Assembly (NCBI RefSeq): GCF_004011505.1
Contig: NZ_SAUN01000001.1
Coordinates: 9,141,501 to 9,205,500 of the forward strand
Reading direction: 5' to 3'
Origin: Nonomuraea polychroma
Lineage (GTDB): Bacteria; Actinomycetota; Actinomycetes; Streptosporangiales; Streptosporangiaceae
DNA length: 64,000 bases
Shown: positions 15,544 through 23,833 of the stretch, piece after piece
Layout: each line of letters opens with the position of its first letter
Position numbering within the stretch: the first letter of the stretch is position 1
Program-made: the position numbers and the translations under genes
Notes under the pieces: model-generated
The model's database searches: none
What the model saw: only the letters and a program-made list of their open reading frames with translations
What the model was told of the DNA's origin: nothing

Positions 15544-16296
15544 ATGCCGCTATCGATACGGCTGGTTCCCGTCGGCGACACCACCCTGGTGATCGCCTTG
15601 ACGGGAGAACTCGACACGACGACCAGACCCATCCTGGCCGCCTTCCTCGACCCGCTCGCTCAGTCCGCGGTGACCTGCGTGGTCGTGGCCGCCGCCGACC
15701 TGGGGTTTTGTGACCTGAACGGATTCCGCCAGCTTGCCTCCGCGCACCAGGCCATGCTGGCCAGGGGCGGGCATCTGTCCATCGCCGAAGCTCAGCCGCC
15801 CCTGCGCCGGCTGATCGCGCTGGCAGCCGAGCATGGCTTACCGGACATACCGGTCTACGCCAGCATGGCCGAGGCCATGTCCGCCACCGATGTCGAGTCC
15901 TACCAGATCGACACCCCCCTCACCCCCGCGTCAGCTCTCGTGTCACCTCCCGTGCTCCGGCATCCGCCGCTGCGTACCCTGCACAATGTCCCTCACACGC
16001 CACGCGTCCGCCGCTCAGGCAGCCACCTGCGATCCCAGCCCCGCCCTCAGCGGGTTGACCCGCCACTGAATGACATCATCCGCCGGTCCGGGGCTCTGCG
16101 GGAGCAGGCCGCGCACCACCACCAGGCCGTCCTGCGTCAGCTCGACAAGGCGCAGCAGACCCGCATACTGCTGCACGACGCCCTGAGCCGTTGCGGCGAG
16201 AGCCTGGTGATCATGCGCGCCAGTCTCGCTGAGGCTCACTCGATCGTGAGCATGGTGCCATGGGCACCACCACGCCCCATCCCTTCCGCCGACTGA
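15544..16296 (+). CDS. STAS-domain protein with a C-terminal helical extension
   Basis: 250 aa. Residues 1-110 are a STAS domain: TLVIALTGELDTTTRPILAAFL, then VVVAAADLGFCDLNGFRQLASAH, where the usual Asp-Ser is Asp-Leu-Asn, so the classical phosphorylation serine is missing. Residues 120-175 are Pro/Arg-rich linker, and 178-245 are a helical region (LREQAAHHHQAVLRQLDKAQQTRILLHDAL) likely to form a coiled coil. This fused form is found beside GAF-ANTAR genes in Actinobacteria. The frame starts 73 nt after the frameshifted ANTAR gene, so they may be one operon. Confidence 0.75.
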   Translation: MPLSIRLVPVGDTTLVIALTGELDTTTRPILAAFLDPLAQSAVTCVVVAAADLGFCDLNGFRQLASAHQAMLARGGHLSIAEAQPPLRRLIALAAEHGLPDIPVYASMAEAMSATDVESYQIDTPLTPASALVSPPVLRHPPLRTLHNVPHTPRVRRSGSHLRSQPRPQRVDPPLNDIIRRSGALREQAAHHHQAVLRQLDKAQQTRILLHDALSRCGESLVIMRASLAEAHSIVSMVPWAPPRPIPSAD

Positions 16297-16496
16297 CACC
16301 CTTGGCAATTCCCCCGGGCCCTCCGCTCGGAGGGGCGGGTTCAGAATCAGCGGACCATCCGTCGCTGACCGTGACGTACACGGCCAGATAATGTTGCAGA
16401 TTCCCGGTCAAGCTGCGTTGCAGGTCACACGGGTGTCGCGTCCGACCCAACGCCGGGCGCATTCTCAGGGCGGGCCGCAATGGCGGGCCCCGGAGG

Positions 16497-16660
16497 GTAT
16501 TCGACGACGACGTGATCGCTTATGCCCGCAGCCTGCGCGGGCCCGGGGTGCCGGTGCCGAAGATCGCAGCCAAGCTTGGTCATCCCCACCGGCAAGAACA
16601 AGGGCAGCAACCCCTCCCTGGTCAGCGTCTACCGCGTCCTGACGCCGACGGCGAGGACTG
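16497..16660 (+). pseudogene. C-terminal remnant of a large serine recombinase
   Basis: FDDDVIAYARSLRGPGVPVPKIAAKL and, in the next frame, VIPTGKNKGSNPSLVSVYRVL match the HTH-like end of actinobacterial serine recombinases (GVPVPEIAAKL...GKNxGKHPSVASVYRAL). A one-base slip lies near 16577. The catalytic domain is absent. It marks an old mobile element. Confidence 0.5.
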
Positions 16661-16743
16661 ACCACGGAGCCTTGAGCCTTCGGGCAACGGCGACCTGCCG
16701 AACGCGGGGGGTCGGATCAGCCCCGAGGGGAACATTTCTTGTT

Positions 16744-17486
16744 GTGGAGATCGCCTTGCGCGCGCAGCGGGCCGGGCAGTCGCTGTCGCGCTGGCTGGCA
16801 CCGCTGGCCTTCACCGACTGGTCTGCGGCCCGGGTCACTTCCGAGTTGACGCGGGCCATCGTCGCCTGGGGTGTCAATCACCGATGGCGGGTGCGTTGCG
16901 AGGTACCTAGCCTGGCCGGGCTGCCCGGCGCGCACCCGGACCGGCCGGGGTATCTGGACGTCGTCTGCGAGCGCCTGGACGGCCCGCCGATCGCCATCGA
17001 AATCGACCAGCAGGACAAGCCGTGGTCGCTGCGCAAGTTACTGGCCGAGGCCGGAGCCGGCGTGGTGCCCGTCTGGGTGCGCTGGGGTGAGCCCGGCACC
17101 CGCCCCGTTCCGGCGCCGGTGGCCCTGGTCGAGATCGTCACCCCCTACCGGCTGGCAGGACCGACCGGACGGCGGCTGTACTCCAAAATGGCCGTGGCTC
17201 TGCAACCGCCCCCGGCGCCCGAGAACGCGGTCGCGGCAGTTCAGGAGGTTGCTCCTGCCGCTCGGTGTCGGGCCACGACCAAGGAAGGCCAGCCGTGCTC
17301 CATCGACGCGCGCCCTCAGGGCTGTGTCATGTTCACGACCCCGAGGTGCAGTGCGGCGGCACGACGAGAAAGGGGAAGGTCTGCGTCGTGCCCACGGGCG
17401 GCGGCAGATGTAAATACCATCTCGACCAGCCCCAGGATGCCCCTGCCCCCGTCCCTTTGTGGCTTCCCGATCTCGACGTGTCATAG
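16744..17486 (+). pseudogene. Zinc-ribbon protein with a nuclease-like N-terminus, frameshifted
   Basis: Start GTG 16744 follows GAGGGGAA. Residues 1-150 are an unassigned domain (SRWLAPLAFTDWSAARVTSELTRAIV, then GYLDVVCERLDGPPIAIEIDQQDK and VVPVWVRWGE); the E-x-D/Q pattern with PIAIEID recalls restriction-like nucleases, but only loosely. The C-terminus has two Cys/His modules: RCRATTKEGQPC...GLCHVHDP and VQCGGTTRKGKVC...GGRCKYH. These are read in different frames; adding one base near 17313 joins them. The restored length is about 247 aa. Confidence 0.5.
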
Positions 17487-17923
17487 CGGGGCATCGGGCC
17501 CCTTGGAGGTCAGGAGCGCTTCCAGGGCTAGGTGATGCCGCGGTACTCCTCCACGGGGATGGGCGCTGCGTACGACGGTGGATGCCCACAACAAGTGGCG
17601 AGGCAACCCGATGCGCGGTGTGGGGCTCTGAGACCGTCAATCAGGGGAGCGAACGCCGGACTGGACCCTGATCACCTAAGGTGGCTTCTCGCGCCTCTGC
17701 CGAGCCTCCAGAAGCCGGAGAAGACGAGCCGAGGACCTCAACACGGGTGCAGGTCGGTCAGCGCCCGGTGGCGCCATCGTGACTCGCCTGATGGTTGGAG
17801 TTGACTCCCCGTATAGCAATGCATGACGCCCTAGAGCAATCACGTCGGATGGGTTGACGCCTACGCCGAGCCGTAGTCCCCTCGTGGTGAATGTTCTCGA
17901 ATTCTTCTCCACCGGAGGCAGGT
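17487..17923. other. Intergenic region before the DUF6879 trio
   Basis: No gene is seen. GGCTTCT...AGAAGCC is an inverted repeat spanning about 17682-17716. A TTGACT-like box near 17808 and a TTGACG near 17854 could be promoters for the next operon, but neither has a convincing -10 box. Confidence 0.3.
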
Positions 17924-18181
17924 ATGAGGGTTACGTTCCTCGGTTCGACCTCGCAGAACGGCGGCTCGCCCACACTTTGGGCCACCGATCGGGGCAGCCT
18001 CGTGGTGCGCGGCTACCGCGTCACCGACTCGCAGGCACTCGCCGACCTGGGCGAGGTGCCTTCCGGTGAGGCCGACATCGAAATCCCGCTGGAACTGCTG
18101 AGGTTCTACCAGGCCCCTACCATCGTCGCCGACGCCGCCACGACGGCGGCGGCCAGCGAAAGCGCCGAGGAGGGGCGTTGA
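17924..18181 (+). CDS. Small hypothetical protein of the DUF6879/XRE cluster
   Basis: 85 aa from ATG 17924 with GGAGG at the right spacing; the open frame further up has no ribosome site. The sequence (MRVTFLGSTSQNGGSPTLWATDRGSLVVRGYRV) is a short beta-rich domain followed by an Ala-rich tail. Small proteins of this type precede DUF6879 and XRE/DUF5753 genes in many actinomycetes. The TTG start of DUF6879 overlaps its stop by 4 nt, so they are cotranslated. Function is unknown; regulation or toxin control has been suggested for such sets, but nothing in the sequence decides. Confidence 0.65.
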   Translation: MRVTFLGSTSQNGGSPTLWATDRGSLVVRGYRVTDSQALADLGEVPSGEADIEIPLELLRFYQAPTIVADAATTAAASESAEEGR

Positions 18182-18711
18182 CCCTGGTTTCCGGCGACGC
18201 GTTCGGGGATCTGTTCAGGTCGTTCGAGCACACCGCGTTCCGGCTGGAGCCGAGGGAGCGCTACAACTCCCCGGGCGAGGACGAGCCGCTCCGCCGATTC
18301 CTCGCCGGCGAGCCCGACGACCTGGCGTGGAATCGGCCGTGGCTCGATCTCATGGCCGAACATGCGGCCAAGGGGAAGTTCGTCCATCGTGTGCGGGTCG
18401 TCTCCGTCCCGCTGTCGGATTACTCCCGCTTCGGACTGTGGTGTGCGGAGTTCGCTATCCAGGCCGGGGAGGACATCCGCTACCTGGACCGGGCGCAGGC
18501 GGCCGGTCTGCCGGAGCTGGACTACTGGCTGTTCGACTCCAAGTGGGCCGCTCGGCTGAAGTTCGACGAGGATGACGTGCTGCTCGGCGCCGAGATCGTC
18601 ACCGACCCGGCCACCGTGGTCGAGTTGGCGGCGGCTCGGGACGACGCCTGGCATCGGGCGATCACCCGCGAACAGTTCCTCGCCGACCTGGCACGGGAGT
18701 CGGACGGCTGA
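18178..18711 (+). CDS. DUF6879 family protein
   Basis: 177 aa from TTG 18178, overlapping the previous stop. The pattern FGDLFRSFEHTAFRLEPRERYNSPGEDEPLRRFLAGEPDD, then RVRVVSVPLSDYSRFGLWCA, EDIRYLDRAQAAGLPELDYWLFD and QFLADLARES fits the DUF6879 family. These are soluble proteins encoded next to XRE regulators with a DUF5753 domain; no enzymatic activity is known. The XRE gene begins 14 nt downstream. Confidence 0.75.
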   Translation: MTLVSGDAFGDLFRSFEHTAFRLEPRERYNSPGEDEPLRRFLAGEPDDLAWNRPWLDLMAEHAAKGKFVHRVRVVSVPLSDYSRFGLWCAEFAIQAGEDIRYLDRAQAAGLPELDYWLFDSKWAARLKFDEDDVLLGAEIVTDPATVVELAAARDDAWHRAITREQFLADLARESDG

Positions 18712-18725
18712 GTAGAAAAGGGGGC

Positions 18726-19604
18726 GTGACCAGCGTCCAGCAAGCCCGAGAGGCGCTCGGCAACAAGCTGCGCACCCTGCGTGCGTCCGCCGGCCTGACC
18801 GGCCGTGAGCTTGCCGACCGCCTCTCCTGGCCTGCCTCCAAGATTTCCAAGTTGGAGACGGGGAAGCAGACCCCCACCGAGGCCGACGTCACCGGCTGGG
18901 TCGGCGCGACGACCAGCGACGAGCAAGACAGCGCCTCGGTGCTAGCCATGCTGCGCACGATGGAGTCGGCGCACGCGGAGTGGCAGCGCCTTCTGAGCGG
19001 GGGCACCCGGCATCATCAGGGCACCTGGGCCGACATGGAACGGCGCGCCACCCGTCTGCGGGTCTTCGAGCCCGCCTTCGTTCCCGGGCTGCTCCAGACG
19101 GCAGGGTACGCCCGTCACCGGCTGGCTCAGGCCATCACGGTGTTCGGCATCACGAACGACATCGACGACGCCGTCCGCGCCCGGCTGGCCCGGCAGGAGA
19201 TCCTCTACGACCCTCGGAAGCGCTTCCACTTCGTGATCACCGAGGCCGTCCTCCGGTACCGGCTGTGCCCGCCGGAGCTAATGTTGCCTCAGCTCGATCG
19301 GCTGGTGGCCGCCTCGACGCTGCCTAACGTACGGCTCGGCGTCATCCCGTTCGGTACGCCGTTCGTCATCGCCCCCGGATGCGGCTTCTGGATCTTCGAT
19401 GACCGCCAGGTGCTCGTGGAGATCTTCTCGGCCGAGCTGACGTTGACCCAGGCCCAGGAGATCGACCTGCACGAGAAGGTCTTCGGGGCGATGGCCTCCG
19501 TCGCGGCCTACGGCGCCAGCGCCCGCGCAGTCATCACCCAGGTGATGGAGGAACTCCGATCGGCGCTGCCCGACGATGATGACGAAAGCGCCGCGACGGC
19601 GTAG
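18726..19604 (+). CDS. XRE regulator with a DUF5753 sensor domain
   Basis: 292 aa from GTG 18726. Residues 8-65 are a classical XRE helix-turn-helix (LGNKLRTLRASAGLTGRELADRL, SWPASKISKLETGKQTP). Residues 100-280 are the DUF5753 domain (FEPAFVPGLLQTAGYARHRL, then VLRYRLCPPELMLPQLDRLVA and NVRLGVIPFGT). Regulators of this kind form large paralogous families in Actinobacteria and act with small partner proteins in development and antibiotic production. This one is the third gene of a compact operon. Confidence 0.85.
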   Translation: MTSVQQAREALGNKLRTLRASAGLTGRELADRLSWPASKISKLETGKQTPTEADVTGWVGATTSDEQDSASVLAMLRTMESAHAEWQRLLSGGTRHHQGTWADMERRATRLRVFEPAFVPGLLQTAGYARHRLAQAITVFGITNDIDDAVRARLARQEILYDPRKRFHFVITEAVLRYRLCPPELMLPQLDRLVAASTLPNVRLGVIPFGTPFVIAPGCGFWIFDDRQVLVEIFSAELTLTQAQEIDLHEKVFGAMASVAAYGASARAVITQVMEELRSALPDDDDESAATA

Positions 19605-19730
19605 CTCGATGTTTCTCCCCGTCTCCGCCTGCTGGCAAGATTCGAGAAATCTCTAGAACATTCCTCGCCGTTCTCCTCGCGCCCGTGCCACGCTGACAAC
19701 GCCATCGACGGTCCTGACCTGGAGATTGTC

Positions 19731-19955
19731 GTGAGTTCAGCGTTCGTTCCCCTGCTGCCCAGGGCAGCCGTGGCCGCGCTTCCGGAGCGGGCCCGCGAGG
19801 TCGTCGAGTACCGGAAGTCGGGGTTGTCCCTCAATCACGTGCAGGGCTGCCCACTCGGCTGCGCGTACTGCATCCGGCACACCTACGGGTTGTGGAACGC
19901 GGACCGGCCGCGAGCATTGCTGAGCGACGGTGAGGCGGTCGAGCAGCTCGTCAGC
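19731..19955 (+). pseudogene. Truncated radical SAM protein (N-terminus only)
   Basis: GTG 19731 has GGAG 7 nt upstream. About 75 codons encode a radical SAM start with the cluster motif CPLGCAYC (C-x3-C-x2-C) in LNHVQGCPLGCAYCIRHTYGLW. The similarity stops at EQLVS, where the sequence switches to a cytochrome P450 fragment on the other strand. The barrel after the cluster is missing, so no enzyme can be made. The promoter and ribosome site are intact, so a dead-end peptide of about 137 aa could still be expressed. Confidence 0.65.
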
Positions 19956-20071
19956 ATCCGGCGCCGCCGCGTGTGCTCCGGCGGGTCGAACTCGATCAGA
20001 CTCTCGGCCCGCTCGTCCTGGCGCGGCATGTTCGGGAGGATCGCGGCAAGTGCCGGAAATGATCGGTGGTT
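19946..20071 (-). pseudogene. Internal cytochrome P450 fragment
   Basis: On the minus strand NHRSFPALAAILPNMPRQDE, then SLIEFDPPEHTRRRRMLTS is the conserved P450 N-terminal region (DPPEHTRxRRML, the C-helix contact to heme). Both the start and the heme-cysteine region are absent. The fragment abuts the radical SAM N-terminus. Confidence 0.55.
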
Positions 20072-20136
20072 CTCCGTACATAGGCAAGGTTGTCCGAGTA
20101 TTTCAGCCGATAGGAGACCTGCCATGGGAATCGCCC

Positions 20137-20685
20137 GTGGATGAGGAACGCGTGGCGAGATTCGAGGCTGCCTACCATCGGGCCTACAGCCCGATCACCG
20201 CCTACGCCACGCGCCGTTGCGACTCTCCGCAGGACGCCGCCGACGTGGTGGCGGAGACCTTCACCGTCGCCTGGCGGCGGGTGGATGAGCTGCCCGAGGG
20301 CGAGGATGCCGTGTTGTGGCTGTACGGGGTGGCGCGCAAGGTGCTGGCCAACCATTTCCGGGGGGACAACCGGCGGCGGGCGCGTACCGCCGAGCTCGAC
20401 ACCGAGATGGCCGACCTGTACGGGCACTCGCCCGACACCGAGGTGGAGCTGGCGGCCATCGCCACGGTGTTCCGGGCGCTGCCGGACGACGATCGGGAAC
20501 TGTTGTCGCTGCTGGCCTGGGAACAGCTGAGCCGGGAGGAGATCGCCAAGGCGCTGGGGCTGTCCCGCAACGCTGTGCGCATCCGGCTGTATCGCGCCCG
20601 CAGGCGCTTGTCTCGGACGCTCGCCGAGGCGGGCGTCCATTTCACGCCGGAAAGCCGGCTGGTGCCGGCGGAGGAGTCGCTGTGA
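20137..20685 (+). CDS. ECF-type RNA polymerase sigma factor
   Basis: 182 aa from GTG 20137 (GGGAA 6 nt upstream; the open frame extends higher without support). Region 2 (YHRAYSPITAYATRRC, AADVVAETFTVAWRRVDELP, LWLYGVARKVLANHFRG) and region 4 (LSREEIAKALGLSRNAVRIRLYRARRRL) are both complete. The next gene starts inside its stop codon (GTGA) and encodes a membrane-anchored protein, the usual place of an anti-sigma or effector partner. It would direct transcription of an unknown small regulon. Confidence 0.85.
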   Translation: MDEERVARFEAAYHRAYSPITAYATRRCDSPQDAADVVAETFTVAWRRVDELPEGEDAVLWLYGVARKVLANHFRGDNRRRARTAELDTEMADLYGHSPDTEVELAAIATVFRALPDDDRELLSLLAWEQLSREEIAKALGLSRNAVRIRLYRARRRLSRTLAEAGVHFTPESRLVPAEESL

Positions 20686-21635
20686 GGAACATCGAGGAGA
20701 TCGAGGCGATCAAGCCGCTGGCCCGGATCGAGCCCGGAGGCAGCGGCGGCGATCCGATGGGGGAAGGCGCGCGGGCGTTGCTGGCCGCGATCAAGACGCA
20801 GGAGGCTGGCACAGCGCGGGTGGACACGGTGAGCAGGCCCCGACGGTGGGCGCGCGGGCGGCTGGCGTTCGGGCTGGCGGCGGCGGTCGTGCTGGCCGCG
20901 GGCGTGGTGACGGTCCCGGTGCTGCTGCAGGACGGGGTGTCCAGCTCGTACGCCGTCACGATGGACGACGGCATGGTCACCATCGAGGTACGGGTGCGCG
21001 ACTTCCGCGACGCGGCCGGGATGGAGCAGCGGTTGCGGGAGCTCGGTGTGCCCGCGAAGGTGGACTACGTGCCGTACGGCATGCAGTGCCGCCCGCGCGG
21101 CCAGAGGGTCGAGGACAAGGACATCCCGTACGGCATGTTCAGCGAGCCGGAGAACATCCCCGGCGAGGAACGGGGCTGGCAGATGCGCGTCAACACCAAG
21201 CTGTTCCGGCCCGGCCAGACCTGGGTCTGGACGATCAGCACGTTCAACGACGGACGCGGCACCTTCACCAGCAGCGAACTCCTGCAGGGGCCGGTGTCAC
21301 CGTGCGAGCCGGTGCCGGCGCCGACTCCGAGTTTCACGAGGTCGGAGTTCCGGTCGGCGACCCGTGAGGGCCGTTCGCTGGAAGGGCTGCAGGTGGACGG
21401 CAAGACGGTCGCCGAAGTCCTGCCGGAGCTGGACAAGCGGCACAAGAAGGTGCTCTTCACCCTCATCGACGTCCCGCCGGGAAACCGCGGAGGATACGGC
21501 GAGGTACGCACCCAGGAGGAACCCGTCGGCGGCCACTGGATCGTCTGGGAGGCCGAGGAGAACGCCGAAGGCGTGATCCGCCTGCTCGTGACCGAGGAAC
21601 GACTCGACCGCGACCCGGTGGAGGGCGGCCCCTGA
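20682..21635 (+). CDS. Membrane-anchored partner of the ECF sigma factor
   Basis: 317 aa from GTG 20682, overlapping the sigma stop by 4 nt. Residues 1-55 are cytoplasmic, with a helical stretch (GEGARALLAAIKTQEAG); one transmembrane helix lies at 61-82 (LAFGLAAAVVLAAGVVTVPV). Residues 85-317 are extracytoplasmic with no recognised enzyme motif (DDGMVTIEVRVRDFRDAAGME, then QVDGKTVAEVLPELDKRHKK). There is no HxxxCxxC zinc anti-sigma motif in the cytoplasmic part, so a classical ZAS anti-sigma role is not proven. The type resembles membrane proteins often coupled to actinobacterial ECF factors. Confidence 0.7.
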   Translation: MRNIEEIEAIKPLARIEPGGSGGDPMGEGARALLAAIKTQEAGTARVDTVSRPRRWARGRLAFGLAAAVVLAAGVVTVPVLLQDGVSSSYAVTMDDGMVTIEVRVRDFRDAAGMEQRLRELGVPAKVDYVPYGMQCRPRGQRVEDKDIPYGMFSEPENIPGEERGWQMRVNTKLFRPGQTWVWTISTFNDGRGTFTSSELLQGPVSPCEPVPAPTPSFTRSEFRSATREGRSLEGLQVDGKTVAEVLPELDKRHKKVLFTLIDVPPGNRGGYGEVRTQEEPVGGHWIVWEAEENAEGVIRLLVTEERLDRDPVEGGP

Positions 21636-21831
21636 CACCATCTGGGCGGTGGCCGAGGAAACATGTGGATGTCTTCCTCGGCCGCGCCCTACACGAGCCG
21701 TCACCGTTCAGCCCACATCCGTGACAAGGACGAGATGAAGTCTGACGCGTGTGGTGTTCGACTCGTGAACAAGCCCCGATGCGCCGAACAAGCGATAGCC
21801 AGCTACCGCCCGACATCACTGACTTTGTCGG

Positions 21832-21987
21832 CACTTCAACATGTGCCTGGGCGAGGACCGGCTGTGTGTACTGATCGTCGTCGGAGTCCCCCTGACGGCA
21901 GCAAGGGACTGGTCGCGCCCGCCGATGGCAACCGCGAATCCACCGAGTCTTGGTCCGACCTGCTGCGTGACTGCCGCCGTCGCGGGC
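21832..21987 (+). pseudogene. IS256-family transposase fragment
   Basis: HFNMCLGEDRLCVLIVVGV, then in another frame DGSKGLVAPADGNRESTESW and SDLLRDCRRRG are the core of Mutator/IS256 transposases (GVxxDGxKELVAIxDGYRESTESWxDLLRDCxxRG). It is frameshifted and cut on both sides. Confidence 0.55.
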
Positions 21988-22103
21988 GCGCCCTGGGCGG
22001 TGTTCGAACGGCTCGGCCACTGCCTGGCCTATCCGGCGAGGCGACGCATCATCCATGTGGATGAGGAGCGTCTAAAACGTCACCACCTGATGGATGAGGA
22101 GTG

Positions 22104-22770
22104 AGCCCAACTGGAGCTGTTGCTACGGGTGAACACGGGCTGGGGCGCACGGTGGAATGACCACCGCACGGTCATCAACGGGATCTTCTGACGCATCCGT
22201 ACCGGCTCGCCATTGCGAGCCGGTACGGAGTGTTACGGCAAGTGGAAGGCGGTCTACAACCGGCATCGCCTCTGGTCGCTGGACGGGATGCGGGAGAAGA
22301 ACCTCGATGGACTGCGCGCGGGAGCGACCAGGCCGAAGGCGAGGACTGGACGGTCAGCGCGGGCTCCACCGTGGCGCGCGCCAGCACGCGGCCGAGGCCA
22401 GGCACGCCTCGGCCGCTGACATCCTGTCGAAAGGGGCCGCAGGAGATCACACAAACCGGTGACAGCGGGCCGGGAGGCGCTTGGCCGGTCGCGCGGTGGC
22501 CTGTCCACCAAGATCCGCCCGGTCTCCGATCGGCGGTGTCGTCCGATCGCCCGGCTCACCTCCCCGGGCCAGCATTCCAACTGCCACGACTCATCCCGCT
22601 GCTGGAGTCCATCCAGATCCCGCGCAGGGGACTGGGCCTGCCGCGTACGCGCCCGGTGCGGGTGCTGGCCGACAAGGCGTACTCCACTCACGCCAACCGC
22701 CGCTGCCTGCGCCAGCGCGGCATCAAGGCGGTCATCCCGGCAAGCAGGGCCAGCAGGCCAACCGCAGCAG
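22104..22770 (+). pseudogene. Degraded IS5-family transposase
   Basis: Fragments in three frames can be aligned with IS5-type transposases: RWNDHRTVINGIF, YGKWKAVYNRHRLWSLDG, EGEDWTVSAGSTVARA, GRSRGGLSTKI, CRPIARLTSPGQHSNC and RVLADKAYSTHANRRCLRQRGIKAVIP. A TGA replaces a Trp codon after GIF. The DDE acidic residues cannot be followed in one frame, so it is inactive. No terminal inverted repeats are visible. It contains an unusual 15 bp perfect hairpin (22196-22229). Confidence 0.65.
22196..22229. repeat. 15 bp perfect hairpin inside the IS remnant
   Basis: TCCGTACCGGCTCGC (22196-22210), loop CATT, GCGAGCCGGTACGGA (22215-22229). There is no T-run. It may be a chance product of drift or a folded-back duplication within the dead transposase. 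Confidence 0.5.
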
Positions 22771-23206
22771 GTCCGCAAGCTGCTGCACCTGCTGGGCTGG
22801 CGGCTCGGCCCTGATCAGAACCTGTACGTCCCCGTCAACGGGGAGGACCCGCCCTGCTCTGATCTGTAGGCGGGCAGCCGATCGACCCCAGCGCCCCGGC
22901 CACCTCGTTAGCTTGAACTCTTGGTCTCTTCTCACAGGTCAGGGCGAGATGATCTTTTCAGGTGCGTAAGGCACGTCGGCTGGCGTTGAAGGCATCTTGC
23001 CTCGCGGGCGTGTCTTGGTGTTTGGCTGAGCTCGCAATCCGGTACGCCGCCGTTCGGCTGGCCGATCAGGGGCGGGTGGCGGCTGCCATCGGATAACCGC
23101 TGGGAATGTGAGGCGACGCGCTTCGGGTCGGTGCACGGCGTCCCTCGATGGCCTCGCGCCGGCCGTAGTGCACTCGAAGGAAGACGATCTCGGCTTGCGG
23201 CGAAGG
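22771..23206. other. Non-coding region between the IS remnant and the second sigma operon
   Basis: A short frame VRKLLHLLGWRLGPDQNLYVPVNGED at about 22770-22868 looks protein-like but has no start or known match. The rest holds the upstream region of the next sigma gene; I see no certain promoter. Confidence 0.3.
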
Positions 23207-23833
23207 ATGAGTGAGAGTAATCACCGCCCTGGAAGGCAGGCTTATGTCGGAGACAAGAATTTGATCGTCGAAGCGGGCGAACAGGTGACCGAGGCTGGCC
23301 TAGCCGCCCGGTTGCGGCGGAACCCTGACCTGTTCACCGTCGTGCACGACCGTTACTACCGCGACATTTTCCTGTACGTGGCCGGTCGGCTGGACACGCA
23401 GATCGCCGAGGACATCACGGCTGAGACGTTCCTGCTGGCCTTCGATCGGCGCAACCGGTTCGACCCGGAACGCGGGAGCCTGCGGCCCTGGCTGTTCGGC
23501 TTCGCCACCAACCTGATCGCCAGGCACCGGCGCAAGGAGATCCGCCACTACAGGGCGCTGGCCCGGCTTGATCCGGATCCCGTCATGGAAGGCCACGAGG
23601 ACCGGGTCGTCTCCTCTGTCGCCGCTCAGCGCATGCAGCCGCACCTGGCCAAGGCGCTTGCCGCGCTGTCCAGCGGCGAGCGCGACGCTCTGCTGCTGGT
23701 TGCCCTGGGCCAGCTCAGCTACGACGAAGTGGCCCTGGCGCTCGGCATCTCCACCGGCACGGTGGGCTCCAGGCTCAGCCGGGCCCGCGCGAAGATCCAC
23801 GCCCTCATCAACAAGGAGAACGTCCATGGATGA
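23207..23833 (+). CDS. ECF-type RNA polymerase sigma factor (CU044_5270-associated)
   Basis: 208 aa if started at ATG 23207; TTG 23261 with GGAG upstream is a shorter alternative. Region 2: LFTVVHDRYYRDIFLYVAGRL, AEDITAETFLLAFDRRNRF and LRPWLFGFATNLIARHRR. Region 4: LSSGERDALLLVALGQLSYDEVALALGISTGTVGSRLSRAR. Both domains are intact. The following membrane protein gene overlaps by 8 nt. Sigma factors of this pairing are numerous in Streptosporangiales and Streptomyces, with mostly unknown targets. Confidence 0.85.
   Translation: MSESNHRPGRQAYVGDKNLIVEAGEQVTEAGLAARLRRNPDLFTVVHDRYYRDIFLYVAGRLDTQIAEDITAETFLLAFDRRNRFDPERGSLRPWLFGFATNLIARHRRKEIRHYRALARLDPDPVMEGHEDRVVSSVAAQRMQPHLAKALAALSSGERDALLLVALGQLSYDEVALALGISTGTVGSRLSRARAKIHALINKENVHG

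Noticed and set aside
5702..17923. Second copy of the tRNA-Leu 3' end as the right attachment site of the element
   Set aside because: I looked for the T-loop/acceptor sequence (GGTTCAAGTCC...CGGACACCA) downstream and found no convincing copy inside the window; the right end is lost or outside.
22196..22229. 15 bp hairpin as a transcription terminator or attenuator
   Set aside because: It lies inside degraded transposase codons, has no T-run and no gene start nearby that would use it.
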